Positions 52,310 through 61,181 of a stretch of 64,000 bases of DNA are shown piece by piece. Every line of letters begins with the position of its first letter. Positions within the stretch are counted from its first letter, which is position 1. The notes under the pieces are model-generated. The model saw only the letters and a program-made list of their open reading frames with translations. It was not told the DNA's origin and did no database searches. The DNA comes from Spirochaetota bacterium (lineage in GTDB: Bacteria; Spirochaetota; UBA4802; UBA5550). Where the stretch lies: NCBI GenBank assembly GCA_025457915.1, contig JALOTL010000008.1, positions 79,777 to 143,776 of the forward strand, written 5' to 3'. The position numbers and the translations under genes are program-made.

Positions 52310-52954
52310 TTACTTTTTCGGGTAGGTTCTCACAACCCTTCTTGACGATCCCCTCGACCTGGCTTTATAAAGCAAAAACGCTATCAATATGAGAAACAGA
52401 ATGAAAATTTTGGCCATTGAAGAAGTGGTGTCCTTGCTAAGTCCGAAAAGGCCGCCGTCATCCTTTTTCTTTTCCTTTTCAGGCCTGCCCTTGGCCTCTT
52501 CGTCAGGGGAACCGGAAATATCGCTTTTCTTCGCGTCCTTCCGGTACCTTGATATTCCTGGCACTGACAGATACTTAAAATCTTCATCTTCGATTAAAAG
52601 CAACCCGCCATGGGGCTTCTCTGAATCCTTCGGCTGTTTTTCGCCTTCCGCGGCTGTTTCCCTTTCTTTCTGCCCCTCTTTAAGGGGTTTCTTTTTCTGC
52701 TTCGCCTTTCTGGCTTCCTTGTCTTTCGCCTTTTTCTGCTTGGCCTCATCGCCTTTTTTTAAATCAGCACCGGCAGCCTCGGACTCATTTTTTTCAGGCA
52801 GCGCCTCTTTCTTTATTTCATCCGTTTTTACTGGGGATTCTTCTTTTTTTGCGGCGTCTTCAACGACAGCGGGCTTGTCCGCCGTCCCTTCCTGTGAAAA
52901 GGCTGCAGGCGCCGTAAAAAGAAAAAATAAAAGCAAGGATGATAATAATTTCAT
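52310..52954 (-). CDS. Lysine/glutamate-rich single-pass protein in the sec operon
   Basis: The 214-aa protein has a signal peptide (residues 1-20), a long low-complexity part rich in K, E, D and A (about 22-165), and one membrane helix near the C-terminus (SMAKIFILFLILIAFLLYKA, about 178-197), followed by a basic tail (RSRGSSRRVVRTYPKK). A more ordered patch (LLLIEDEDFKYLSVPGI) lies in the middle. It is inserted between yajC and secD, which are normally adjacent. It might help secretion, but this is by position only. No family is recognised. Confidence 0.75.
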   Translation of the reverse strand: MKLLSSLLLFFLFTAPAAFSQEGTADKPAVVEDAAKKEESPVKTDEIKKEALPEKNESEAAGADLKKGDEAKQKKAKDKEARKAKQKKKPLKEGQKERETAAEGEKQPKDSEKPHGGLLLIEDEDFKYLSVPGISRYRKDAKKSDISGSPDEEAKGRPEKEKKKDDGGLFGLSKDTTSSMAKIFILFLILIAFLLYKARSRGSSRRVVRTYPKK

Positions 52955-52980
52955 AGGGCTTTGTCCATAAATACGAGGGG

Positions 52981-53292
52981 TCAGGAAATCTTTAATTGAA
53001 TCGAGCTTTTGGAAAATTCAACCTTGGTATTCCCGGAAATTTTTAATACGACAATGTCGTTTTCCTGAACGCTCTCTATGACCCCGTACATTCCCCCGGA
53101 GGTAATGACCTTGTCCCCCTTCTTCAGGTTTGAGATCATGCTTTTTCTATCTTTTTCCCTTTTCTGCTGGGGTCTTATAAGAAGAAAATAAAAAATTACG
53201 ATCATGAGGACGATTGGTATGATGCTATACCATTGTGAAGCGGACGAACCGTTACCTCCGCCAGTGTTCTGCGCGAACAGCAATCCTTCCAT
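52981..53292 (-). CDS. yajC: Preprotein translocase subunit YajC
   Basis: YajC is a small single-pass membrane partner of SecDF. The 103-aa protein has the helix WYSIIPIVLMIVIFYFLLIR, the signature RPQQKREKDRK and KKGDKVITSGGMYGVIESV. ATG at 53292 is chosen because AAGGAG lies 10 nt upstream and matches the family start; the frame is open to 53328, where the first codons are unlike the family. The 112 bp upstream include a TTGACA near 53350, but its -10 is poor. It is first in the yajC-(unknown)-secD-secF run. Confidence 0.95.
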   Translation of the reverse strand: MEGLLFAQNTGGGNGSSASQWYSIIPIVLMIVIFYFLLIRPQQKREKDRKSMISNLKKGDKVITSGGMYGVIESVQENDIVVLKISGNTKVEFSKSSIQLKIS

Positions 53293-53440
53293 ATCTTCAG
53301 AACTCCTTTTTAAAAAAATCAAAGACATCTTTCAATTAATGTCTTAATAATGTCAACATATTAATTTGATTTATACTGAATAAAGGTCGGGATACCCTGA
53401 TGAAATGAAAACTGCACGCTTCCCCGGGCGGGACCGGGCA

Positions 53441-54109
53441 TCAATCCGGGGATATCAGAACCGGCGTTCCAATCTGGATATATTTCTCAAGATCGATCAC
53501 GTCAATATTGTACATCCTGACGCAGCCGCTTGAAGCAAGGTGGCCGACGGAAGCCTCATCATTGTTTCCGTGTATGGCAAGTCCGCTGCCTATTCCCGGC
53601 GTATTGCCATGCTGGCTTTTTATTGCACCCTCGATCAGTAATTTTCCATACCGCTGCCTGTCGTATTTATTAGGGTAATCTATCCCGTAAAACCTCGGCC
53701 CGTATGCATTATCGCCCAGATCCACGTCCCCGTGCCCGAATCTGTAATGGCCGTCCCTGGCCCTGAAAAACACCCTGTTCATTCCAGCCAGTTTTTTATA
53801 GGATGGCGATTCCTTCTGTGAATCCATGCTCAATATCTCATCAATCCGGTACAATCCCTCGGGAGTCCTGTTGTCTCCCGAATACTGCTTCGCCTTCCTG
53901 TCCGGATTGATCCCGTAGCCTATCCTGTATTGGGCGATTCTTTTCAAGTCCCTGTCGTAAACTTCAAGCGTGAAGTTTTTCTTGCTGACGTAAATCGCAT
54001 ACCTGCCCCCATAGCCCTTGAACATGCCTGAAATCTCCCTTTCCCTGGAACCGCAGGATACCGACATGAAAAAGGCAGCCATCAATAAAATCATGAACAG
54101 CAATCTCAT
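53441..54109 (-). CDS. L,D-transpeptidase (YkuD-type) lipoprotein
   Basis: The 222-aa protein has a lipoprotein signal ending SVSC (Cys19). The YkuD domain (about 36-222) has the signature His180 in LAIHGNND and the catalytic Cys196 in SSGCVRM, with YGPRFYGIDYP before it. L,D-transpeptidases cross-link peptidoglycan between meso-diaminopimelate residues or attach lipoproteins to it. YafK-like proteins have the same HGxxD...SxGC pattern. It follows the OmpH-like gene by 8 bp and bamA before that, so it belongs to an envelope-assembly unit. Confidence 0.88.
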   Translation of the reverse strand: MRLLFMILLMAAFFMSVSCGSREREISGMFKGYGGRYAIYVSKKNFTLEVYDRDLKRIAQYRIGYGINPDRKAKQYSGDNRTPEGLYRIDEILSMDSQKESPSYKKLAGMNRVFFRARDGHYRFGHGDVDLGDNAYGPRFYGIDYPNKYDRQRYGKLLIEGAIKSQHGNTPGIGSGLAIHGNNDEASVGHLASSGCVRMYNIDVIDLEKYIQIGTPVLISPD

Positions 54110-54117
54110 GGATGAAT

Positions 54118-54615
54118 CTACCTCGACACCTCGGCCCTTCTGTTCTCGAGCCTCATGAGTTCCTTTATCACGTCTTCCGTGACATCGTATTCCTTTTTTG
54201 AATATATGACGCCGTCGCCGATATTCAGGATAAAATCCGCCTCAATCTTTTCTGCCACATTTTTAACCGCGCGGTTTATAGTATTTAAAATCTTGTTCTT
54301 GTGGTAGTTTGATTTAGCTTTTATCTCGGAAAGGTTTTTCCTGCCGTCCTCGAGATCCCTGACGGCCTTCGCCCTGTCCGCCCTGGGGTCGAACATCGCC
54401 TGTTCCAGCATGGCTATTTTTTTATCCGTCTCCTCCCTCATCTTCTTGATCTCCTCGGCCTCCCTGTCCCTTCCGAGCATGAAGTTATAAACCGTCTTAA
54501 GGTTCATGTATCTTAAATTGAGCTGTCCTTCGGGGGCATTCGACTTTTGCTTGAATATCGAGCAGGATGAAATAATCAATATCGGAACGATGAACAAAAA
54601 AATCTTTTTCGCCAT
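54118..54615 (-). CDS. OmpH/Skp-like periplasmic chaperone lipoprotein
   Basis: The 165-aa protein has a lipoprotein signal (residues 1-18, lipobox ISSC). The mature part is a coiled-coil tentacle domain (about 45-125; EEIKKMREETDKKIAMLEQAMF and NLSEIKAKSNYHKNK), flanked by short strands (NLRYMNLKTVYNFML, ADFILNIGDGVIY), which is the Skp layout. Skp holds outer-membrane proteins for BAM. The lipid anchor is unusual, because Skp is soluble in most bacteria. It starts 2 bp after the bamA stop, a common neighbourhood. Confidence 0.85.
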   Translation of the reverse strand: MAKKIFLFIVPILIISSCSIFKQKSNAPEGQLNLRYMNLKTVYNFMLGRDREAEEIKKMREETDKKIAMLEQAMFDPRADRAKAVRDLEDGRKNLSEIKAKSNYHKNKILNTINRAVKNVAEKIEADFILNIGDGVIYSKKEYDVTEDVIKELMRLENRRAEVSR

Positions 54616-54617
54616 GA

Positions 54618-57233
54618 TCAGAATCTTATATCGCCTATGCCGAATTGAAAATTCAACCCTCCAAGCGATTTGAACTTGCCGTTATATATCAGCTTTTTAC
54701 CGAACCAGAACCTCAAAGGCATCATCGGGATCTGTATTCTGAATCCGAATCCGTAGGAGTATTTGAAGTATCTCAGCTGGTTTACCTTGAAAAACTTGTC
54801 TATGTTATACAGCCTCTTATATAATATATCCTCGAATACTACCGATGTCTCGGTCTTGGACGATTGGGTATTGGAATAAAGCTGAAGAAATGAACTGAAA
54901 ATTGAATAATTCAGAAGATTCGTTCTGTTATAATACAAGTCTCTGACAACGATCTGCTTTTCCCAGAATTTATCTCCCCATAGGGATCCGGCATCGAAGA
55001 AAAGTGCGGTCCAAAGCAATTGAGGATGGATCGGAACCCTGAATTCCGCACCGTAAAGAATCCTATGGAACAGTCCGATGTCTTTCCATGATGCCGGAAA
55101 TTTTTCATCATCATAGTTCCAACCCCTCAGCGTTTCTGGTCCACCCAACCTCATCCTGTCTTCATATTTGACCCATGGATTTCTTATATAGGAGTTTCCC
55201 ATGCTTTTTTTACCTACGGGCGGCACTATGAAGCTGCCGCTGCCCCTGAACTCGAACACGCACGGATGCGTCTTCAGGAACGGGAGATGGAAAGGGCTGT
55301 AATAAACGAATATGCCCGGATCGAGTTTCACATAATGGTCGTCCCCTCCTATGACAGGCCCCCCGGTAAAGGATACTACAAACTCCGACTTCCAGCCGGC
55401 AGTCGGATTCAGATAGTTATCCCTTGAATCCCTTGTGACGAAATAAGAAAGCGTCCTCGCCTGCTGCCACTTCAGATTCATCTGCTGAAAAATCTCCTCG
55501 CTGCTGTTGCCTGACGGTTCGATTATCCTTTTAAATTCATGGGACCATCCAGTTCCTATTGAATAATAATACCAGAACCTGTAGCTAAGGGTCATTGTAT
55601 ACCCAATCGACTGTTTATTGTATTCCGCCTTCTCGCTTGAAGTTGGAAAAATCGACGGATTGTCCTTCACCTTGTAAAGACTGTAAAAAATGGAAGTCTG
55701 CAACCCGAGGGGATAATCAAAAAGCCACCTCTCTCCGAAAGAAAGAGCAACGGACATCCTTTCCGGCCCGTACTCGAACCTAACCCCCACCCTCTGGCCG
55801 TTGCCAAGCAGGTTGTTTTCACCGACATCCGCGAATATGGAAAAGCCCGACTTTGTCCCGTAACCTCCACCGAGGGATATGGTTCCGCTCGGCTGCTCTT
55901 CAACATCAACGACCAGGTTCATATATCCTTCCCTGCTTCCGGGTCTAACGTCAATGTTGACCTGCTTGAAGTACCCGAGATTATATACCAGCTCCCTTGA
56001 GACCTGCATCTTCTTCGAGTCGAATAGTTCGCCCTCCTTGAAGACCAGCTCCCTCCTGATAACCTTGTCCTTCGTCTTTTTATTTCCCTTGATTATGATC
56101 ATGTCGATATAGGCCTGAGTGCCTTCATCGATCGTGATATCAACCTTGACGTATTTCCGGATTTCCTTCCTGCCATCGACGTCAACCTCGACTTCAGTAA
56201 CGGTTTTTTCAGGAATGACCCTGGCGAATATGTAACCCTTTGACGCGTAATTGAAGCTGATCGACTGTCTGTCCTTCTCGAACAGGGTATTGTTGAAAAC
56301 CTCGCCCCGCGTATTGAGCTCGAAATCCTTCATGAGCTCGGCCGGTTTAAAAACCATTTTCTCCTCGGGGGCGTTTATCTTGACCGAATAACTGTCGAAA
56401 TAATACTTTTCGCCTTCTGTCGCCTTTATCGTTATAAAGATGCATCTCTCATCTTTTTTTTCCGGATTTATCCACTCGTATTCCACCTTGTCTTCAACAA
56501 TCTGAGCATCCAGATACCCGTTTTCCTTATATAAGGCCAGAATTTTACTCTTGTCCTGCTCAAAAACATCATGCTTGAATGCCCCGTCCTTGAACAGGCC
56601 CTTTTCAGAGGTCTCCATGACCCCGGTCAGTTCCTTGGGATAGATCTTTTTTGCGCCGAGGATCGATATTTTTTTTACCTTGATCTCTTCGCCCTCATCT
56701 ATTATAAACTGGACCTTGACAGAATTCTCCTCGTCCTTGAGCTGGGTCACCTTGTAGCTGATCACGGCGTTGAAGAGACCCTCGCTGTCGTATTTGTCCT
56801 TGATTTTTTTCAGGCTCTTTTCGAGGTAATCCTTCCTGAAAACCTCGCCCTCTTTCAGCGGTATGGCTGAAGTGAGATCGTTTTCGGTGACCTCGTCGTG
56901 CCCTTTGAACTGTATGGTCTTGACGATCGGGCGTTCTTTGCAGACGAACCTCAGCCTTATTCCGTCCTGGTATTCCTCGACCTCGACCACGACGCTCTCA
57001 AGCTTGGCCTTTTTATAAATCTCTTTTATGTCAGACGCTATCTCGCTGGATTTGAGCGGATAATTAATGGTGGACTTCATTATATACAGCAGGTCTTCCG
57101 GATCTGTATTTCTCAGCCCTACGAAATCAATCTGTCTTATAATCTTCCCGTCGTATTTCGGGGGTTGCGAGAATAATCCCTGGAAGAAAAAAAGCGTAAC
57201 AGTTGTGATGATTATTATCGGGAATTTATTCAT
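54618..57233 (-). CDS. bamA: Outer-membrane protein assembly factor BamA
   Basis: BamA inserts beta-barrel proteins into the outer membrane. The 871-aa protein has a signal peptide (1-22), five POTRA domains (about 25-430; for example IRQIDFVGLRNTDPEDLLYIM and IDMIIIKGNKKTKDKVIRREL), and a C-terminal Omp85 barrel (about 450-871). GGGYGTKSGFSIFADVGENNLLGNG is typical of the barrel start. The RGF motif of loop 6 is seen as LRGW in GGPETLRGWNYDD. The final strand FQFGIGDIRF ends in Phe as a beta-signal. A spirochaete-like insertion (about 780-830, KTETSVVFED) is present. It heads the bamA-ompH-LDT run. Confidence 0.95.
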   Translation of the reverse strand: MNKFPIIIITTVTLFFFQGLFSQPPKYDGKIIRQIDFVGLRNTDPEDLLYIMKSTINYPLKSSEIASDIKEIYKKAKLESVVVEVEEYQDGIRLRFVCKERPIVKTIQFKGHDEVTENDLTSAIPLKEGEVFRKDYLEKSLKKIKDKYDSEGLFNAVISYKVTQLKDEENSVKVQFIIDEGEEIKVKKISILGAKKIYPKELTGVMETSEKGLFKDGAFKHDVFEQDKSKILALYKENGYLDAQIVEDKVEYEWINPEKKDERCIFITIKATEGEKYYFDSYSVKINAPEEKMVFKPAELMKDFELNTRGEVFNNTLFEKDRQSISFNYASKGYIFARVIPEKTVTEVEVDVDGRKEIRKYVKVDITIDEGTQAYIDMIIIKGNKKTKDKVIRRELVFKEGELFDSKKMQVSRELVYNLGYFKQVNIDVRPGSREGYMNLVVDVEEQPSGTISLGGGYGTKSGFSIFADVGENNLLGNGQRVGVRFEYGPERMSVALSFGERWLFDYPLGLQTSIFYSLYKVKDNPSIFPTSSEKAEYNKQSIGYTMTLSYRFWYYYSIGTGWSHEFKRIIEPSGNSSEEIFQQMNLKWQQARTLSYFVTRDSRDNYLNPTAGWKSEFVVSFTGGPVIGGDDHYVKLDPGIFVYYSPFHLPFLKTHPCVFEFRGSGSFIVPPVGKKSMGNSYIRNPWVKYEDRMRLGGPETLRGWNYDDEKFPASWKDIGLFHRILYGAEFRVPIHPQLLWTALFFDAGSLWGDKFWEKQIVVRDLYYNRTNLLNYSIFSSFLQLYSNTQSSKTETSVVFEDILYKRLYNIDKFFKVNQLRYFKYSYGFGFRIQIPMMPLRFWFGKKLIYNGKFKSLGGLNFQFGIGDIRF

Positions 57234-57564
57234 TAATCTTATACTTCCGGGCCTTCCATACTTGAATATCTTACTTCATCAAACAACAGCCGTATATATC
57301 AGGCTGCTGCAATAAATGATCCCAATGCCGGATCATCCGGTCTTAATTCAATGATGCTCGGCGATTATTGGAATTAATCAACGCAAAATCCCGCATAGTC
57401 GATGACATTGAATTCAATGTGTTCCTTGCAAAAAAACCGCGAGGTCTTCCATTAAAAGATGACCCTGGAATTCTTGAATAGATTAAGATCGAAAAATGCC
57501 AGCATAAAGTCAAGGAAAAATCTATTGAAGCCTGGTCACAAAAAACAGGCACATGGCGTGGGCC
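57234..57564. other. Intergenic region with a possible decayed coding fragment
   Basis: This 331-bp gap between bamA and the beta-barrel gene has no intact gene. A plus-strand frame at 57347-57481 of 44 codons has no start codon but reads with coding-like character (RIVDDIEFNVFLAKKPRG), and the next frame continues with IEAWSQKTGTWRG. No family was recognised. A 13-bp palindrome, CCGGATCATCCGG, is at 57328-57340. A minus-strand 69-aa frame (57343-57552) has no ribosome binding site. Confidence 0.35.
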
Positions 57565-59064
57565 TTAAATGATTATCCTCAAACCACCAAGAAACGTCCT
57601 TCCCTGGTCTGGAAAACCCTTTCTGGAGCTGTATTTATAGTCCAGTAAGTTATCCGCCTTTGCATACAGAAAAAAGGTCTCAAGGACCTTGAACTGCATG
57701 GAAAGTGAACAGTAAACGGCACTGTCCATCCTGGTTATGAAATATGGATCACCGTACATATTGTTTCTGAAGGTATTCTTCATCTCCAGTTCGAACCTGT
57801 TGACCCTGTATTTGATCACCCCGGCTACCGTATGGACAGGCATATAGGTTATTTTTTTATCTGCGTAATAATAAACATATTCATAATTTGCTCCAAATTC
57901 GAGCTCACTTCCATACAGGGCTATGTTGAAACCTATTTCACCCTTTCCCCTGGCAAACATGGATGCTATTGTCTGAGAGCTTAGCATATTGTACAGATAA
58001 AAATAATAATTGTAATACTTGCTGTCCCTTTCAAATTCACCGGAGGCCTTCAGCTTGAACCCCTTCAGATAAACATCCCTCGTGCTTGTATTTTTGTAAT
58101 CTATCCCGATTTTCAGAGAGGCGAGGTGGTCCTTCCCGGGATGAAGCCTGAAATTCTGAAGGTAAAACTTCTGGCTGTTATAAAAATTTTCAGGTTTGTA
58201 GGGCAGGAGGTCGTATTTATAAGAAAGTTCAAATGAAAAAACTTTAAGCCCAACCGAAGAGAAATTCACCCTTCCAGAAGGAAAATAATTCGCGTCCCTG
58301 TTCCAGCTGAGGGTCGGTCCTATTTCCAGCATGAAATATTCAGCCATCTTGAATCCGCCCACCAGTTCCGTATAGACATCTGTATTGTCATCCACATTCG
58401 ATGAAAACTTATACTGGGACGCCTTGACGTCCAGTTTAATTTTGTTGGAAGCCGACCAGAGATATTCCCATCCAAGGTTTCCGTTAACCTTGAAAAAATT
58501 GTTGGAGTTTGTCGAAGAGGTGTATGCGGATTCATATTTATCGTTGTATTGCGAGACGGATACGCCCATGTCGAGCTTGGAAGGCATGGGCTTATACTCG
58601 CTTTTAATGCTGCCGATAACCTTGTCCTTTTCTTCCTTCCTGTAAAGGATGTTTCTGAACATTCCGTATGTGTCATTGTTGATCTCGGCCTCGGGCGTGA
58701 TCTTCCAGGCTTCACTCACATCCGCCTTGCCGGTAAAACCTATGTCGCTTTTATAAAAGCTCGAATTCTTGTAACCGAAATCGTTTGATCTTTTAAAATC
58801 CGAGTTAAGCTGGTAACTGAAGCTGTTGAAGCTCTGCATAATACTGAACGCGGATGATATGTTGTTGTATTGTCCGTACAGCATCTTGGCATCTATGTTG
58901 ACGTTTTTCAGCCTGTCTTTGACGGCCTCTTCTTTTTTTTCCTCGGTTTCCGTCTTAACATCGTTTTTGGGCACGTCCTTTAGTGATTCCTCCGGCGTTT
59001 GAGGATACAAATTTTTAGCCAGGAATACAAAAAAAAGCAGGGATATAATGTAAATCTTTTTCAT
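57565..59064 (-). CDS. Outer-membrane beta-barrel protein (TonB-receptor-like, no plug)
   Basis: The 499-aa protein has a signal peptide (1-20) and a charged linker (about 22-50). From residue about 55 it consists of alternating strands rich in Tyr, Phe, Asn, Lys and Gly (VSVSQYNDKYES, LEIGPTLSWNRD, FSFELSYKYDLLPYKPEN). The end, FLYAKADNLLDYKYSSRKGF then GRTFLGGLRIII, closely resembles the last strands of TonB-dependent receptors (N-L-x-D-x-x-Y...GR). However, no TonB box or plug domain is visible, and it is shorter than most receptors. It is probably a barrel channel or a plugless relative; substrate unknown. Confidence 0.75.
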   Translation of the reverse strand: MKKIYIISLLFFVFLAKNLYPQTPEESLKDVPKNDVKTETEEKKEEAVKDRLKNVNIDAKMLYGQYNNISSAFSIMQSFNSFSYQLNSDFKRSNDFGYKNSSFYKSDIGFTGKADVSEAWKITPEAEINNDTYGMFRNILYRKEEKDKVIGSIKSEYKPMPSKLDMGVSVSQYNDKYESAYTSSTNSNNFFKVNGNLGWEYLWSASNKIKLDVKASQYKFSSNVDDNTDVYTELVGGFKMAEYFMLEIGPTLSWNRDANYFPSGRVNFSSVGLKVFSFELSYKYDLLPYKPENFYNSQKFYLQNFRLHPGKDHLASLKIGIDYKNTSTRDVYLKGFKLKASGEFERDSKYYNYYFYLYNMLSSQTIASMFARGKGEIGFNIALYGSELEFGANYEYVYYYADKKITYMPVHTVAGVIKYRVNRFELEMKNTFRNNMYGDPYFITRMDSAVYCSLSMQFKVLETFFLYAKADNLLDYKYSSRKGFPDQGRTFLGGLRIII

Positions 59065-59127
59065 ATTTCTTTATAATAAAAATAATTATCCGTTAAATGG
59101 AGATTGAACAGGATTATTGCGGTCCGG

Positions 59128-59268
59128 TCAAGACTCTTTTCTCTGGACGGTTTTTCCGCACCTTCTGCATTTGTAATACTCCTGGGGAACTCCGAAATCA
59201 AGCTGAACCCTGAGAACATAACCGCAATTACAATTGTATAAATAAGATTTGAGATTATTGTCCTTCAT
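59128..59268 (-). CDS. 46-residue zinc-ribbon microprotein
   Basis: A complete ATG-to-TGA frame on the minus strand encodes MKDNNLKSYLYNCNCGYVLR and a rest with EYYKCRRCGKTV. The cysteines C13 and C15 (CxC) and C34 and C37 (CxxC) with flanking aromatic and basic residues form a rubredoxin/zinc-ribbon-like knuckle pair. AAGGG lies about 8 nt before the ATG. The frame has good codon use and no overlap with other genes. It lies between the metK terminator and the beta-barrel gene. Proteins of this kind may be transcription or translation accessory factors, but the role is unknown. Confidence 0.75.
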   Translation of the reverse strand: MKDNNLKSYLYNCNCGYVLRVQLDFGVPQEYYKCRRCGKTVQRKES

Positions 59269-59379
59269 TGCGCCACCCTTGATTCATTAATATTGAAATA
59301 TATCATTATTATCGGAATAGACGGCGCTTAAACAAATCTAAATATGTGATTCCGTTCCGCAAACACCCGCATCCCGATA

Positions 59380-59411
59380 AAAAAAGCCGCGGTATATTCC
59401 GCGACTTTTTT
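59380..59411 (-). terminator. Intrinsic terminator of metK
   Basis: A 13-bp stem (AAAAAAGCCGCGG / CCGCGACTTTTTT, one C/A mismatch, loop TATATT) with T-runs on both sides begins 20 bp after the metK stop. It could work in both directions. Confidence 0.85.
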
Positions 59412-59430
59412 ACTGGAATAAAAAATGATT

Positions 59431-60585
59431 CTATTTAATGGAATTCGCCTTGTCGCTCTTTTCCCAGACAAAACCCTGATCTTCCCTGCCGAAATGACCG
59501 TAATTTGAAGTCTTTCTGTAGATGGGATTCAACAAATCCAGGGTTGATATTATTCCGGCTGGTTTCATATTAAAAGCGCCCCTGATCCTCTTGGAAATTT
59601 CTTCATCGGGAACCGTTCCGGTACCGAAGGTATCAACCATGACTGATACGGGATCGGCAACGCCTATCGCGTAAGCAAGCTGGACCTCGCACCTGTAGGC
59701 AAGCCCGGCGGCCACAACGTTTTTAGCTATATACCTGCCCATATATGCCGCCGATCTGTCGACCTTGGACGGATCTTTGCCGGAGAAGGCGCCGCCGCCG
59801 TGTCTTCCCATTCCGCCGTAGGTATCAACAATTATTTTTCTTCCGGTGAGCCCGGTGTCGCCGTGAGGTCCGCCCACGACAAATCTCCCGGTCGGATTTA
59901 TATAAATCTTGGAACCAGCATCGATAAGCTTGGGATCGATAACCTTTTTTATGACGCTTTCAACCAGGGCTTCGTGTATCTGATCCAGGCTCACTTCCGG
60001 GGTATGCTGGGTCGATATTACTATTGCGTCCACCCTCTTCGGTTTGCCGTTTTCATACTGGATCGTGACCTGGGATTTTGAATCAGGCCTGACGAACTTC
60101 AACTCGCCGCTCTTTCTGGCATCCGCGAGTTTTCTCACCAGCTTGTGCGCCAGCAGGATGGGCATGGGCATTAATTCCGGAGTTTCGGCGACAGCGTATC
60201 CGAACATCATCCCCTGGTCGCCCGCACCCTGTTCTTTATGAAGTCCCTCACCCTCGGTAACGCCCTGGGAAATGTCAGGCGATTGGGTATGTACGAATAC
60301 ATCTACCGTACATGTCTTGGAATCAAAACCTATGTCGGGATCGTTATATCCGATATCAGACACTACCTTCCTGGCGATTTTTTCATAATCAACCTTGACA
60401 CCCGAAGTAATCTCGCCGGACAGCACGATCCTGCCGGTGGTTACGAGGGTTTCCATGGCGACCCTGGACTTCTTATCTCCCTTTATATGTTCGTCCAGCA
60501 TCGCGTCCGATATCTGGTCGGCCACTTTATCCGGATGGCCCTCAGATACAGATTCTGATGTAAAAAGATAGTCCTTCAAACTCAT
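59431..60585 (-). CDS. metK: S-adenosylmethionine synthetase
   Basis: MetK makes S-adenosylmethionine from ATP and methionine. The 384-aa protein has [21 protein letters not shown] at the N-terminus, [12 protein letters not shown], and [20 protein letters not shown], all standard. The ATG at 60585 has AAGGAG 7 nt upstream. It is the last gene of the gap-tpiA-secG-ferredoxin run; the gap to the ferredoxin gene is only 24 bp, which leaves no space for a SAM riboswitch. A strong terminator follows. Confidence 0.97.
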   Translation of the reverse strand: MSLKDYLFTSESVSEGHPDKVADQISDAMLDEHIKGDKKSRVAMETLVTTGRIVLSGEITSGVKVDYEKIARKVVSDIGYNDPDIGFDSKTCTVDVFVHTQSPDISQGVTEGEGLHKEQGAGDQGMMFGYAVAETPELMPMPILLAHKLVRKLADARKSGELKFVRPDSKSQVTIQYENGKPKRVDAIVISTQHTPEVSLDQIHEALVESVIKKVIDPKLIDAGSKIYINPTGRFVVGGPHGDTGLTGRKIIVDTYGGMGRHGGGAFSGKDPSKVDRSAAYMGRYIAKNVVAAGLAYRCEVQLAYAIGVADPVSVMVDTFGTGTVPDEEISKRIRGAFNMKPAGIISTLDLLNPIYRKTSNYGHFGREDQGFVWEKSDKANSIK

Positions 60586-60609
60586 TTATTTCTCCTTATC
60601 ATAAATATA

Positions 60610-60798
60610 TTATTTCCAGTGAATGCATTCAGCCGGACAGTTGTCGATGACATGCTGGATCCTGTCTTCCGAAGATCCCTCCGGGTTGCGGACCCGGCTC
60701 ACTCCCTCCGGATTCATTTCGAATACATCGGGAAGGTCATCGGCGCACCATTCACACCCGGTGCATTCAGAGATGTCAACATATAATTCCCTTGCCAT
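60610..60798 (-). CDS. Single-cluster [4Fe-4S] ferredoxin
   Basis: The 62-aa protein binds one [4Fe-4S] cluster with Cys12, Cys15 and Cys18 in ECTGCEWC and Cys54 in NCPAEC (Cys58 extra). This is the mono-cluster ferredoxin type of Thermotoga, Desulfovibrio and many anaerobes. It would carry electrons in the cytoplasm. It lies between secG and metK, 24 bp before the latter and 18 bp after secG, so it is cotranscribed with them, with no obvious redox partner in the run. Confidence 0.92.
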   Translation of the reverse strand: MARELYVDISECTGCEWCADDLPDVFEMNPEGVSRVRNPEGSSEDRIQHVIDNCPAECIHWK

Positions 60799-60816
60799 TT
60801 AAGACTGTTTATCAAC

Positions 60817-61164
60817 CTATGGCTGCGTTTTGGGGTCGCGACCGGCATTTGATGCCTTCTGTCTTTCGTCTTTTTCAAGAACGCCGGCTGGTTTTTCATC
60901 CGTCTTTAAAAGCTTCTTCTCAAGACTCGAAATCCTGTGGGACTCAAGCACCGCCAGGCCGAAAGACCCGACCATGAAAAGCCCGATCATAACCGCGGTT
61001 ATCTTCGTGATTATATCCGCTGTCGATGATCCGAAAGCGGACTGGCTTGAGCCTCCGATGATTCCTATCCCGGCACTCTTGTCGGATTGAAGAAGAATAA
61101 TGATTATGACAAGAACGCACAGCATCAGGAATAGAACGGTTAAAACATTTACAAGTACACCCAT
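60817..61164 (-). CDS. secG: Protein-export membrane protein SecG
   Basis: SecG is the third core part of the SecYEG translocase. The 115-aa protein has two membrane helices, LFLMLCVLVIIIILLQSD and ITKITAVMIGLFMVGSFGLA, with the conserved LLQSDKSAGIG and AFGSSTADIITKIT between them. The last 40 residues are charged and variable. It follows tpiA by 17 bp, a neighbourhood found in many bacteria. Confidence 0.95.
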   Translation of the reverse strand: MGVLVNVLTVLFLMLCVLVIIIILLQSDKSAGIGIIGGSSQSAFGSSTADIITKITAVMIGLFMVGSFGLAVLESHRISSLEKKLLKTDEKPAGVLEKDERQKASNAGRDPKTQP

Positions 61165-61181
61165 AAAATTCTCCGGAAGAA

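Noticed and set aside
53421..53452. Hairpin TCCCCGG/CCGGGGA at the end of the L,D-transpeptidase gene as terminator
   Set aside because: Long 18-nt loop, no T-run, and the right arm overlaps coding sequence.
57343..57552. Minus-strand frame of 69 codons in the bamA spacer
   Set aside because: No ribosome binding site, no family, Ser/Arg-rich composition typical of a shadow frame.
59431..60609. SAM riboswitch in front of metK
   Set aside because: Only 24 bp separate metK from the ferredoxin gene, too short for the aptamer, and none is seen before the run.
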